A stretch of DNA of 64,000 bases from Victivallaceae bacterium (lineage in GTDB: Bacteria > Verrucomicrobiota > Lentisphaeria > Victivallales > Victivallaceae): assembly GCA_028709805.1 (NCBI GenBank), contig JAQUTL010000007.1, forward strand, positions 1-64,000, given 5' to 3'. Under the pieces are notes generated by a model. That model was not told the origin of the DNA and did not search any database. It saw only the letters and a list, made by a program, of their open reading frames with translations. A program made the translations under genes and the position numbers. This document shows, one piece after another, positions 1-8,748 of the stretch. Positions within the stretch are counted from its first letter, which is position 1. Each line of letters begins with the position of its first letter.

Positions 1-194
1 CTATTTTAGGTTCGTTGGCAAAATTGCATACAACGGTGTATGTGATTGATTGCCAAATTATTAAATTGAGAAAAGTGTCACGGTATTTTTCTGAACAATT
101 GAACTCAATAATGACCGCCTATGACAATACCCTTCATCTCAGTTGCCATTCCCCTTTTACCGCATTATTTGTGCATAGCCCTCTTCAGCTGGAA

Positions 195-290
195 AAGACA
201 AGTGTAAATGCCTTTTCTTTACTGTACCCTTTGTTTCTCCGATTGCAAGCCGTAAAATAGATTTCATTTTTCTTGTTGCGGTTCAATGCC
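195..290 (-). pseudogene. IS3-type transposase C-terminal remnant (copy 1)
   Basis: On the minus strand this stretch reads NEIYFTACNRRNKGYS followed by AFTLVF before a stop. It aligns with the remnant at 3190-3320 (DEIYFPTCNQ, NKDYS, AFTPIF) and more weakly with the one at 430-590. The EIYF/EVYF box is the usual C-terminus of IS3-family transposases. No catalytic DDE residues or terminal inverted repeats remain, and the reading frame is broken upstream. It is an old decayed fragment; the family call depends mainly on copy 2. Confidence 0.45.
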
Positions 291-429
291 CAAATACGGC
301 CTCACGAAATTAAGCACGGCATATATTAAAAATGGCGCAATATATTACCGGGTCCCAATTTTTATCGCAAAAATATACGGACGGCACCGTCTACTGTAAT
401 GGAATAATGCATAGTCCCTTGGTTGGACA

Positions 430-590
430 GTTTTTTATTGAAAGATCGGTACAAAGACCTTTCTGTTACCTTAACTCGTTGTTTGCAGATTGCGCGTTCC
501 GAAATAGACTTCATACGATGTTTTGTATCGCAACATCGAGTGAATCCGTTTGGTGTTGTAGGTCCGATGTGATTTTGCATGCGAGAAGAT
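430..590 (-). pseudogene. IS3-type transposase C-terminal remnant (copy 2)
   Basis: On the minus strand, around 560 to 500, the translation reads YNTKRIHS, three residues, then YKTSYEVYFG. This is very close to the standard IS3-family transposase C-terminus (YNTKRIHSALGYKTPYEVYF). The frame is lost on both sides, so only the tail of the DDE domain is recognisable. The downstream DNA (about 421-460) also matches DNA at 3188-3225, downstream of copy 3. This is the clearest of three diverged copies in the first 3.4 kb. Confidence 0.6.
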
Positions 591-760
591 AGCTCATCCT
601 GCACCCGATTTTTTATGTCCAAGGTGAAAGCATGCCTTTTTCATATACTTTAAATTGATGTCCATCGAAGTGGCAATGGAGTCACCTGACAAACAATATC
701 GCAACACAACGGGGCAAGGCGATAAAAAGATTTTATTCTACCAACTTTGGGAAACGGTGA

Positions 761-1960
761 CTATCTACGTGCTTTATCCGTGTCTTTTACCAATTTTATA
801 TACTCCAGCAACTCCCGCTTCGGGCGCATTAAGCCACGACACAGGCCGCCGAACTTCAAAGTAATGTCAACAATAAGCATCCATGTCAGTCGCAGGTACG
901 CTCCGGAGGCCGGAAGGCTGTATTTCGCTCGAATTACGGATGGCGTGATGCCGCGTAAATGCGCCAGCCACCATGAAGGGCTGAAAAAATTGGTTTCACT
1001 GCAGACCCAGTCGGCATGTTTTTGCGTCATAAGCTGACTGCTTTTTTCAAATATCAGACGATATAATTCGGCGGTCTCTGGGTTTGCTAAACATTCGGTC
1101 AAAAGTTTCGCTGAAAAAAATTCCGGAAAGGCCCCCATGATGTCCCCCGGATACGGCAGTTGCCAACGCTCGCACATTGCTTTCAGCTCAAGCCAGTCCA
1201 CTTTTTCTTTTTTGAGCAAAAATCCAATATCCAGCAGCAGTTTACCCCAGAAGACATGCTTGTAATTGTCTCCGGACGTATGACGGCAGAGCATCAGCAG
1301 GTTTAATTCCGGAGACAGCACATGGCGATATCTGGAATTTTCCGCCGGATAAATATAGTGCCACAATTCTCCGGCGTCAGTCGCATTGAATCGCGGCAGC
1401 GTAAAGTGCGGCTCTACTCCGAAAGCGTCCTGCCGCAGTCTGGTGCTGTGATGGGCGCCGGGGCGCATGATGTAGCGGGCGCGCCATTCAAGTTTATCAA
1501 GCAGGGTTACAGCGCGTTCAAAGTCGTCTGGATGAATGAACAGATCCCAGTCAACATGCGGACGCAGTTCCGGAGCTGGATATATCCGGAATGCCAGATC
1601 GGCGCCCTTGAACGGCGCAAAACGTATTCCGGCGTCTTCAAGCTGGTGATACAAGGTTTGCAGCCGATGTTCTTCAATCAAGGATATGGCCGAGGCGTTG
1701 ACGTATTCCGCCGCGAAGCGTTCACGCCATGCCTCCGGCAGCCGGTCTTTGCCGGTGAACAACAGGAACGCCCCCAGGTTATGGTTGGACGCCGTTCGGC
1801 AAAAGGCCTCCAGCTGATCGGCGTCCGGCCAACGTCGCATATGGGCGGAATCCGAGTTGAACAAAAATCCCAGCAATCCGGCGGTTGTTGCCACAAAGGA
1901 ATTGTCGTTCAATGATTCTGGTGCCTGATTCGTGATTTTACCGTCATATGCGTGCGTCAT
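761..1960 (-). CDS. nucleotidyltransferase-family protein (NTP_transf_5-like)
   Basis: Protein of 399 residues. The segment FKGADLAFRIYP followed by HVDWDLFIHPDDF (about residues 118-147) has the KG...R...D-D-L arrangement of the 'uncharacterised nucleotidyltransferase' family (PF14907-type), where the two aspartates would be the metal ligands of the nucleotidyltransferase fold. Members often sit in polysaccharide or peptide-modification loci, but the substrate cannot be read here. The start is the ATG at 1960, preceded by AGAAAGGG. The C-terminal half is helical and unrecognised. The gene stands alone between decayed IS remnants, suggesting an island that has lost its neighbours. The fold call is moderately firm; the role is unknown. 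Confidence 0.7.
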   Translation of the reverse strand: MTHAYDGKITNQAPESLNDNSFVATTAGLLGFLFNSDSAHMRRWPDADQLEAFCRTASNHNLGAFLLFTGKDRLPEAWRERFAAEYVNASAISLIEEHRLQTLYHQLEDAGIRFAPFKGADLAFRIYPAPELRPHVDWDLFIHPDDFERAVTLLDKLEWRARYIMRPGAHHSTRLRQDAFGVEPHFTLPRFNATDAGELWHYIYPAENSRYRHVLSPELNLLMLCRHTSGDNYKHVFWGKLLLDIGFLLKKEKVDWLELKAMCERWQLPYPGDIMGAFPEFFSAKLLTECLANPETAELYRLIFEKSSQLMTQKHADWVCSETNFFSPSWWLAHLRGITPSVIRAKYSLPASGAYLRLTWMLIVDITLKFGGLCRGLMRPKRELLEYIKLVKDTDKARR

Positions 1961-2358
1961 CAACTGCCCTTTCTATTGTTAATTTAGCAGGCATTTGATA
2001 AATATTCAAGTAATCCGAACTTGCGAGAGGACTTTATACTTGTAAGGCGTTATTTTCATGAGGTGGAATTCACTTCAACTTTTATTGAAAATATCGTGGT
2101 ATCAGCGTATCGTAGTGTGCTGATTAACCCTGTTCTGTATCCCTATTGAGCTGGTGTCAACCATACAGCAGAGTGCGTCAAGTTCAGGGGTGCGCGGCAA
2201 ATCTCCCGGCGTCATTGCTCCGGTTAAATAAAGCCTTGACCCGGCTTAGCATCGTGTATAGCTACTGGACTCAAAACCGGTACTACAGCGGGATCGATAA
2301 CATGAGTTAGTGCAAAACGCCTCCGAAAAAATTAAGTAGCGCTTCTTATCCGCCACCA
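1961..2358. other. gene-poor stretch upstream of the nucleotidyltransferase gene
   Basis: About 400 bases without a convincing gene. Short minus-strand coding-like pieces occur (for example AMTPGDLPRTPELDALCCM near 2225-2170), but stops interrupt them within about 40 codons. I read this as decayed sequence, in keeping with the IS debris on both sides. The promoter of the minus-strand gene at 761-1960 should lie close to 1970-2040; I could not fix its boxes. Confidence 0.4.
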
Positions 2359-2777
2359 TCAGGAAGGCGCCCAGTTTTGCGAGAAATGCCTCAGCCGTTC
2401 TTGAATGTTTTTTAGTGCAAACCGCATTCTAAGAAGCATTCCTCCCCAAGTGGTTTGCATCTCTTTTACACACAGAATATGCGGAACGGCTGAATGCGAC
2501 ACGGTTAATCTCCGGAGTGATTGATGGGGGCCGTTGTGCGATTGATTGGAAATGTTCAAGCGTTGCTCAAATAACTGGCTCATTATCTTGACTCAGCAAT
2601 GGCTTTCCGTCTATTTTTCCACTTCTGTAGCCATATGCGAAGTGAGGCTTGATATTTTGTCTTCCGCGCTTGGTCTTTTGCCCAAGCGCATAACAGCGGT
2701 TGTGGACTTTCCGCAAGTTCTTGAAGGTCTTCATAAAAATATAATAGTGTACGGTCTTTCAATGCCTCAAGCAACAC
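2359..2777 (-). other. two short abutting minus-strand ORFs, unrecognised
   Basis: A 64-codon frame (2777-2583) ends in TAA directly followed by the ATG of a 74-codon frame (2583-2359). The first is rich in Leu, Lys and Trp (LLCAWAKDQARKTKYQ); the second ends LKNIQERLRHFSQNWAPS. I recognise neither. The spacing suggests either a coupled pair or one longer frame broken by a frameshift. Position between IS3 remnants favours decayed mobile DNA over a working operon. Confidence 0.3.
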
Positions 2778-3189
2778 TTGATTAACAATCTGTTTTTGAT
2801 GTAACCTGAATTTTTGAATAAATCGGATCGTTTTTATACAATTGCTTAACCATAAAATAGATGTGGGCTACAACCGTAGCTCCCAACCCTTCTTCCCTCG
2901 ATCATCAACGGTTAGATATATCAGGACAATGCCTTGATGCGGTGAGTTCAGCGTTGAAAACGGAGAAAAAGCGCAAACTCTGAATTAAACAAAAAAGCGC
3001 AAAGTCGGTCGTCCGCGCACTTCTTTTTCATTGCTTTTTATATGCAAAAAATGGACAAGAGAATCGGTTAAAAAAAGCGTTCCAAGCGACCCCATTTTTT
3101 TGCCTGAAATTCTGAGTTTTCAGCTCAAGATCTTTCTTCCGTCCTTTTTCTCCCATTGTCTCCGAATCATTTCCTGCGCTTAGCCCCTT
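2778..3189. other. no gene seen
   Basis: AT-rich, with many stops in all frames. Nothing recognisable apart from the IS3-like tail that begins at about 3190. Confidence 0.4.
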
Positions 3190-3320
3190 GACTGGACAAC
3201 TTTTTCTTAAAAGATCGGTGTAAATGCATGGGATGTGCTGTAATCTTTGTTTTATTGATTACAAGTTGGAAAGTAAATTTCATCCGGCGTTTTATATTCC
3301 AGCGCCTCAAGTGCAACTCA
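3190..3320 (-). pseudogene. IS3-type transposase C-terminal remnant (copy 3)
   Basis: On the minus strand this reads ALEALEYKTPDEIYFPTCNQ, then a stop, then NKDYSTSHAFTPIF. The YKTPDEIYF core is the IS3-family C-terminal motif. It aligns in order with copies 1 and 2, although each is disabled differently. No ends or target duplications were found. Confidence 0.5.
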
Positions 3321-3348
3321 ACTCTCAAGGTTGCAGACAAAAAGCACC

Positions 3349-3388
3349 GCAGAACGCCCCGTTCCGACTAATTCGCGGGGCGTTCTGC
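3349..3388 (-). terminator. rho-independent terminator after the giant repeat protein
   Basis: Perfect 13-bp stem (GCAGAACGCCCCG, and its complement at 3376-3388) with a 14-nt loop, followed on the minus strand by GTGCTTTTTG. It lies about 33 bp beyond the stop of the 3421-8748 gene. Confidence 0.75.
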
Positions 3389-3420
3389 GCTTGTTTGATC
3401 GGTTAATCTTTCGTCCGCCG

Positions 3421-6400
3421 TCATCCTTTCATCAGCGCAAGGATACCGTTGCTGTACGCCAGCGAATAACCGTCTTTGGTTTCGCCGTAATTGAACGAAC
3501 AGAGCAGCGCGTCATTCTTGAACAGCTCGACTTTCAGGCCGTCCAGCATGTATTCGTCCTCCACCGCCATCAGGTCATAGCTGCCGGAGGTCGCGCCAAG
3601 CTCGACTTGCAGCAGCTTGTCGCCGTCGGCAAAGGTGAACGCGGCGGCGTCCTGAATGAACGCGACACCCTGATAACTCGCGTCGCGCCCGGTCAGATCG
3701 AACTTGAACGTGTTGGCGCCGTAGCCCGGTCCGGCGGTGATCTCGCTGGTCCCGGCGAACTTCAGAAGGTCGAAGTTCTTGACGTTGGCCGAAAATTCGC
3801 CGTAAAAGTCGCGGAACTCCAGCGTCCGGACGCCGGAGACCATGCCGGCGATCATGCCGTCACCGGAAACCGTGCCGACGGTCAGTTTTTCACCGAGACC
3901 GGTGAAAGTGACCGTTGAACCGCCTTGGACCAGCGTGCTGCCGCCCTTGGAGTAATAGGACGGATTCGCGCCGCCGCTGTAGATGTTGCCCATAACCGTG
4001 ACGTTGGCGGCGGTGGTGTCGATGGTGACGGCCGTGCCGCCGTAAACGACCGAAGTTCCGCCGTTGTAGGCGTAGCCGCCGCCGAACAGGTCGCCGGCCA
4101 GCGTGGAGTTGCGGACGGTGATATTGACGGACGCCGCCGTCGCCGTTGAGCCGGCGTTCTGCGCCTGTGCGCCGCCGACTACCCGGACAATGTTTGCGCC
4201 GTCGAGCGTGATATTCACGGCTCCGACGGTCAGCGTCTGGCCGTTGTCGGCAATGCCGCCGCCGACGATCCAGGCCGAGTTGCCCTTTCCGGCGGCGATG
4301 AGTTTCTGATTGTCGGAATGGACGATCCCGCCGACGCTTACGGCGATGTCATGCACCGCGACGGTCTTTGCGTAAGCCCGCGAGCCGCCGTAAACTACGC
4401 CGGAGTAGCCGCCGCCGGTCAACGCCAGATCGATATTTCCGCCGACATTCACGTTATTTCCGCCGCCGTAAACATTGCACGGCGAAGCCGCCGCCAGCAG
4501 TCCGACACTGGCGTTCACATTGCCGGCAACGTCCACCTCCGCCCCCGCGATAATGCTCTTCACCCGGCTGGAATCCACCAGCAGTTCGGCGTTGCCGCCG
4601 TTTACCGAGCCATAGAGAGTTTCATATTTTCCGGGTGCGACGCTGGCGATGATAAAGTCGTCGCCGGCGACTTCGACGGAGGTGTTGCCGGCGTTGTCCA
4701 CCGCCTTTACCGTCCACGAGTAGAAGCCGATTCCGGCAATGGTCAGGGTCAGCGAATTGGTCGGGCTGAAAACACCAGACTTTTCAGTTCGTCCGTCGAG
4801 CGTTTCGCGCGTATAGGAGACCACATAGCCCTTGACGCCGGATTTACCGTCGGTCGAGGCGTTCCAGTTCAATACCACGGAGAGGCCGGATGGCGGAGTG
4901 GGCGGCTCAACCTCCGGATTGCCGACCACGAAATTCGAACTGGCAGACCACGCGGACTTATTGCCTGCGGCGTCCACCGCGCGAACCCTGGCATAGAACG
5001 TCGCATCTGTCAGCTCTGAAAAAGTGATCTCAGTGTTTGAAATGACGGATTCAGATTTTACCACGGTGACAAAATCGGCATCCAAGGCAAGTTCTATTTC
5101 GTATTTGGCAACGCCGCCGCCCAGTGCGTCATCGAGAGCGGAATCCCAGACGAACAGACAGGAGGTGCCGGTCACACGATAATCGAGGTTGGCCGGAGCG
5201 CCGGGCGCTACCGCATCAACGGGGGAGAATGACTGGCTCAGGCTCCAATCGCCGATATTGCCAGCCGTGTCGGTCGCGCGCACCTGAAAATAGTAGGTGC
5301 CGTACTGCAGCGGATAAAGCGTAACGCCGGTAGCGCCCATCAAACCGGAAGTGACGATGGTGGTAAAATTTGCGTCCGAAGCAACGCGGTATTCGTAGAA
5401 CGCCACGCCGGAAACGGAGTCGATTGCGGCGTTCCAGCTCAGGGTTGCCACATAACCGTCTACCGAGGCGCGCCCGCCGGTTGGACGCAACGGCGCGGTG
5501 GTGTCCACCGAGTAGGAGAGTGTCCGGCTCCATGCGCCGACGTTGCCGGTATAGTCTTCGGCGGAGACGCGGAGGAAATAGTTTCCGTCGGCCAGTCCCG
5601 ATAGGGCAATCCGAATATCTTCGGTGGTTGATGCAGTCACGGTTGCGGCAAACGAGCTGTCGGTCGCAATTTCCACCCTGTATTGTTTTACGCCGTTGCC
5701 GCCGAAATTGTCATGCGCGGCATTCCATGAGAGTTCGCCGTTGGCGACGGCCAGTCCGTCCACCTGCTCCGGCGCGACGGTGTCCGGCAACAGGCGCTGT
5801 TTCCATCCGTCCGCGTCCTGCGCCTGAAACTGAATGAAGTAGCCGTCCTGAGCGTTGATCGTAAACGACTTGGCGCCGTTGTGGAGCTCAAGGGCGAACT
5901 CAAAGGAGTTGAAGGTGATATCGGAGGAGACCAGTATCCGCACTTTGTCAAGGCCGGGAATTGAACTCCAGTTCAATGTGGCCGAGGAGGTTTGCGCCGC
6001 TTCATCGGCAATCACCGTAACGCTGTCGGATTTTGTGGTCGCGCCGCTCAGGATTACCAGATTGGTTTCGCCGCCGGCGGTCATCTTTACTTTTCCGGTG
6101 ATGTCGGCGGTTCCGCTGATGCTGATCTGATTTTTACCGCCGCCCAGATCGATCGCGCCGGCGAAAACGGCATCGGCCGAAAGGGTGATGGTGTCATCGC
6201 CGGCGCCGCCGGCTACAGCGTCGGAAAAAACGGCTTGCCCGGTGGCGGTCAGGGTGTTGTTGCCGTCACCGAGGTCAAGCCGTTTACCGAAGGTGGCTCG
6301 CGTAAAAGAGAAAGTATCATCGCCGCCGCCGAAGTCGAGCGCGCCGATTTCTTTATCAACAGTCATGATCACGGTATCGTTCAGCGAGCTGAGGCGCAGT

Positions 6401-8748
6401 TCGGCGCCGACGCCGATAGTCCAGTCGTTGAGCAGAATATTGCGGGCCCGCGAAGCAAGTTCAAGCACACCTTCGGAGACCGTCCACACCCCGTTAAAAC
6501 CGGAAACATCGGAGTTGACGCACATTAGACCGCTTCCGGCTTTGACGATGTTGCCCAGTCCGGCGATGGAATCGTAAGACTTTCCGGCGGCATCTGCATT
6601 ATTGACGGAACCAATGGTCAATACCGCGCCTTCAGCGACGTCGAACGTGGCTTTTGAGTCGGAATCCGCGATATAAAGCAAACCGCCGGACTCGGCGCAA
6701 TTCCCGGTCAGAGCCAGTTCTTTTCCGGAGGACACCGCGTAGTTCAAGGTGGTTTTCCCGCCCATGTAAATTGCGCCGCCGGCGGCGGCGGCGGCGGCGG
6801 TGGCGCGAGAGGTGGCGGTGGCGGAAGAGCAGGCGGTGGCGGTGGCGATGTTGCCGGAAAAAACGGCGTCCGTCAAACTTGCCGCCGCGCCCGCTAAATA
6901 GATCGCTCCGCCCAAGGCGGAGGAGTAGGTGTAGGCGTAGTCGGTGGCGGAGGCGAGGGCGGTGGCGGCGGCGGTGTTGCCGGAAAAGGCAGCGCCGGTC
7001 AAAGTAAGCGTACCGCCAGCCTGATAGATCGCACCGCCGAGGGCGGTGGCGGTGGCGAAGGACTTGGCTGTGTATTGGGTGATGGCGGTGGCGGTGGCGG
7101 AGGCGACGGCAGTGTTGCCGGAAAAGGTGCCGGCAGCCAAAGTCAGCGTGCCGCCCGCCTGATAGATCGCACCGCCAAGGGCGGAGGCGATGGCGATGCC
7201 GGAGGCGCTGTGGTTGTCGATGAATGTGCGGCCGGTGGCGGAGGCGGCGGCTGTGTTGCCGGAAAAGATGCCGGTGGTCAAAGTCAGCGTGCCGCCCGTC
7301 TGACAAATCGCACCGCCAAGGGCGGAAGCGGAGGCGGTGGCATAGCCATCATAGAGGCGGTCGAGGCTACTGGCGTAGGCGCGGGCGAAGGCGAAGGCGG
7401 TGTTGCCGGAAAAGGTGGCGGTGGTCAGGGTCAACATGCCGCCCGACTGATAAATCGCGCCGCCGCCGGCGGTGGCGGCGACGAGGGCGACGCGGGCGTT
7501 GTGATAGGCGGCGTGGCCCAAGGCGGCGGCTGTGTTGCCGGAAAAGGTGGCGTGGATCAAACTCATAGTGTCGGCACCATGATAAATCGCGCCGCCGCCG
7601 GCGGAAGAGCTGGAATAGAGGATGTCATAGGCGGTGCTGTACGCGTCGGCGGCTGATGCAGAGGCGGTGTTGCCGCTCCACTCAGATGACGCCAATGTCA
7701 CTTTCGCATGGGAGCGGAGCCCGCCGCCATAGGCGGAGGCGATGGCGATGCCGGAGGCGCCGCCGATGGAGTTCTTACGGAAAGAGACATCGCTGCCGGT
7801 CAGCGTTGTGCCGGTCAGTTGAAGCGCGGTTGCACTATGCTTGGAAATACCGACGCTGGTCAGCTTCAGTGAGCCGCCGGTAAGAACCGCCGCCGCCGTA
7901 TTGTTGGAAAAATTGCTTTTGGAAAAACTCCAGTCGGTTCTGCTGCCGGAAATCGCATAGCCGGCCGCGCTGATCACCCAGTCGTGCAGATCAACCGTCG
8001 AGTACTCCGCATAAACGCCGCTTCCGGAAAGCGCGATGGTTCCGCCCGCCGTCTGCCTGAAAATTCCGGCGGTGATCGAATACCCGACGGTGGACTGCAC
8101 ATTGTCGGCAATCGTCACCGTGGTTTCGCTGTCGCTGATATAAATGGTGCCTGAACCGTTCAATGTCCCGCCGAGCGTTACACGCGTAGTTGCTCCGGTC
8201 AACGTAATATCTCGTTTCAGCGCTCCGCCTTTTCCGGTGGTGGCCAGATTCGTAAGGGAGTATATGGCTCCGGTGGCGGACAAGGTTCCGCCGTCAAAGC
8301 GCAGCGTGTCGTTTCCGGTACCGAAGTCGATACTGCCGTCGCCGGTAAGAATCGCGGCTATCTCCAGAATATCGTCATTGTCGTCCAGCGAAAGCGTGCT
8401 ATCCCCGCTCTGCCCGAGCAGGGTAACTACGCTCTGCACGTCGCCGGCAATCCGCACCAGGTCGTTGCCGCTGCCGGTACGGGTCGGAGCGTTCAGCGTC
8501 GAATTGCTCAAGGTAAGAGCATCGTCGCCGTTCCCCAGAAAGAACGACAATCCGGCCGCCGTCGCGTTGACGGTGGAATTTGTCACCGTCACCGTGTCGT
8601 TCCCGCTGTTGGTGAACAGCTGGCCGTCACCCGGAGAAAGGTACAGCGTGGCGTTGACAATGTTCAGAATATCGTCATTCTGCGTCATTTCGTACTTATT
8701 GGTCAGCGTAAGACTCCCGGTGATCTCTTTGGTAATGCCCTCACTCAT
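3421..8748 (-). CDS. giant repeat surface protein: Pmp-like beta-helix, FN3-like modules, AIDA-like tail
   Basis: Protein of 1775 residues, probably secreted and displayed. In order: about 1-330, beta-rich sequence with RTX-like turns (GNGDDALTL, GSGNDLVRI); about 336-685, eight degenerate repeats combining GG[AG]IY with FSGNTA, the two hallmark motifs of chlamydial polymorphic membrane proteins, separated by Ala/Ser/Thr-rich linkers; about 700-960, more turns such as GGAGDDTITL; about 988-1368, four fibronectin type III-like modules (DTVAP/DTTAP starts, WNA..D and Y..RV.A.D..GN boxes); about 1390-1775, Gly-rich strand-loop-strand repeats (YGGGNNVNVGG, FGGGYAYNGG) and a short beta C-terminus. 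There is no signal peptide and no visible autotransporter barrel, so export may be by type I secretion. ATG follows GGAGGGAAAGAAAA and overlaps the heptosyltransferase stop as ATGA, so the two are translationally coupled. Function as a heptosylated adhesin is inference. Confidence 0.8.
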   Translation of the reverse strand: MSEGITKEITGSLTLTNKYEMTQNDDILNIVNATLYLSPGDGQLFTNSGNDTVTVTNSTVNATAAGLSFFLGNGDDALTLSNSTLNAPTRTGSGNDLVRIAGDVQSVVTLLGQSGDSTLSLDDNDDILEIAAILTGDGSIDFGTGNDTLRFDGGTLSATGAIYSLTNLATTGKGGALKRDITLTGATTRVTLGGTLNGSGTIYISDSETTVTIADNVQSTVGYSITAGIFRQTAGGTIALSGSGVYAEYSTVDLHDWVISAAGYAISGSRTDWSFSKSNFSNNTAAAVLTGGSLKLTSVGISKHSATALQLTGTTLTGSDVSFRKNSIGGASGIAIASAYGGGLRSHAKVTLASSEWSGNTASASAADAYSTAYDILYSSSSAGGGAIYHGADTMSLIHATFSGNTAAALGHAAYHNARVALVAATAGGGAIYQSGGMLTLTTATFSGNTAFAFARAYASSLDRLYDGYATASASALGGAICQTGGTLTLTTGIFSGNTAAASATGRTFIDNHSASGIAIASALGGAIYQAGGTLTLAAGTFSGNTAVASATATAITQYTAKSFATATALGGAIYQAGGTLTLTGAAFSGNTAAATALASATDYAYTYSSALGGAIYLAGAAASLTDAVFSGNIATATACSSATATSRATAAAAAAGGAIYMGGKTTLNYAVSSGKELALTGNCAESGGLLYIADSDSKATFDVAEGAVLTIGSVNNADAAGKSYDSIAGLGNIVKAGSGLMCVNSDVSGFNGVWTVSEGVLELASRARNILLNDWTIGVGAELRLSSLNDTVIMTVDKEIGALDFGGGDDTFSFTRATFGKRLDLGDGNNTLTATGQAVFSDAVAGGAGDDTITLSADAVFAGAIDLGGGKNQISISGTADITGKVKMTAGGETNLVILSGATTKSDSVTVIADEAAQTSSATLNWSSIPGLDKVRILVSSDITFNSFEFALELHNGAKSFTINAQDGYFIQFQAQDADGWKQRLLPDTVAPEQVDGLAVANGELSWNAAHDNFGGNGVKQYRVEIATDSSFAATVTASTTEDIRIALSGLADGNYFLRVSAEDYTGNVGAWSRTLSYSVDTTAPLRPTGGRASVDGYVATLSWNAAIDSVSGVAFYEYRVASDANFTTIVTSGLMGATGVTLYPLQYGTYYFQVRATDTAGNIGDWSLSQSFSPVDAVAPGAPANLDYRVTGTSCLFVWDSALDDALGGGVAKYEIELALDADFVTVVKSESVISNTEITFSELTDATFYARVRAVDAAGNKSAWSASSNFVVGNPEVEPPTPPSGLSVVLNWNASTDGKSGVKGYVVSYTRETLDGRTEKSGVFSPTNSLTLTIAGIGFYSWTVKAVDNAGNTSVEVAGDDFIIASVAPGKYETLYGSVNGGNAELLVDSSRVKSIIAGAEVDVAGNVNASVGLLAAASPCNVYGGGNNVNVGGNIDLALTGGGYSGVVYGGSRAYAKTVAVHDIAVSVGGIVHSDNQKLIAAGKGNSAWIVGGGIADNGQTLTVGAVNITLDGANIVRVVGGAQAQNAGSTATAASVNITVRNSTLAGDLFGGGYAYNGGTSVVYGGTAVTIDTTAANVTVMGNIYSGGANPSYYSKGGSTLVQGGSTVTFTGLGEKLTVGTVSGDGMIAGMVSGVRTLEFRDFYGEFSANVKNFDLLKFAGTSEITAGPGYGANTFKFDLTGRDASYQGVAFIQDAAAFTFADGDKLLQVELGATSGSYDLMAVEDEYMLDGLKVELFKNDALLCSFNYGETKDGYSLAYSNGILALMKG
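6690..7760 (-). repeat. degenerate tandem coding repeats (GGAIY...FSGNTA)
   Basis: Imperfect units of roughly 110-160 bp within the giant protein gene. Each encodes GGAIY.(A/S/T)GG.LTLT...FSGNTA plus a variable Ala-rich linker made largely of GCC/GCG codons, which appears on the plus strand as runs of ggcggtggcg. Seven FSGN[TI]A boxes and eight GG[AG][IL] boxes can be counted. Units differ in linker length, as expected from slippage or recombination. Confidence 0.8.

Noticed and set aside
15-260. Short plus-strand ORF of 81 codons at the window start
   Set aside because: Overlaps the IS3-like remnant on the other strand, has no ribosome-binding site and no coding signature.
6780-7600. Regular GC-rich repeats resembling a CRISPR or satellite array
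   Set aside because: Units vary in length and keep one reading frame with GGAIY and FSGNTA boxes; they are protein repeats, not spacers between identical repeats.
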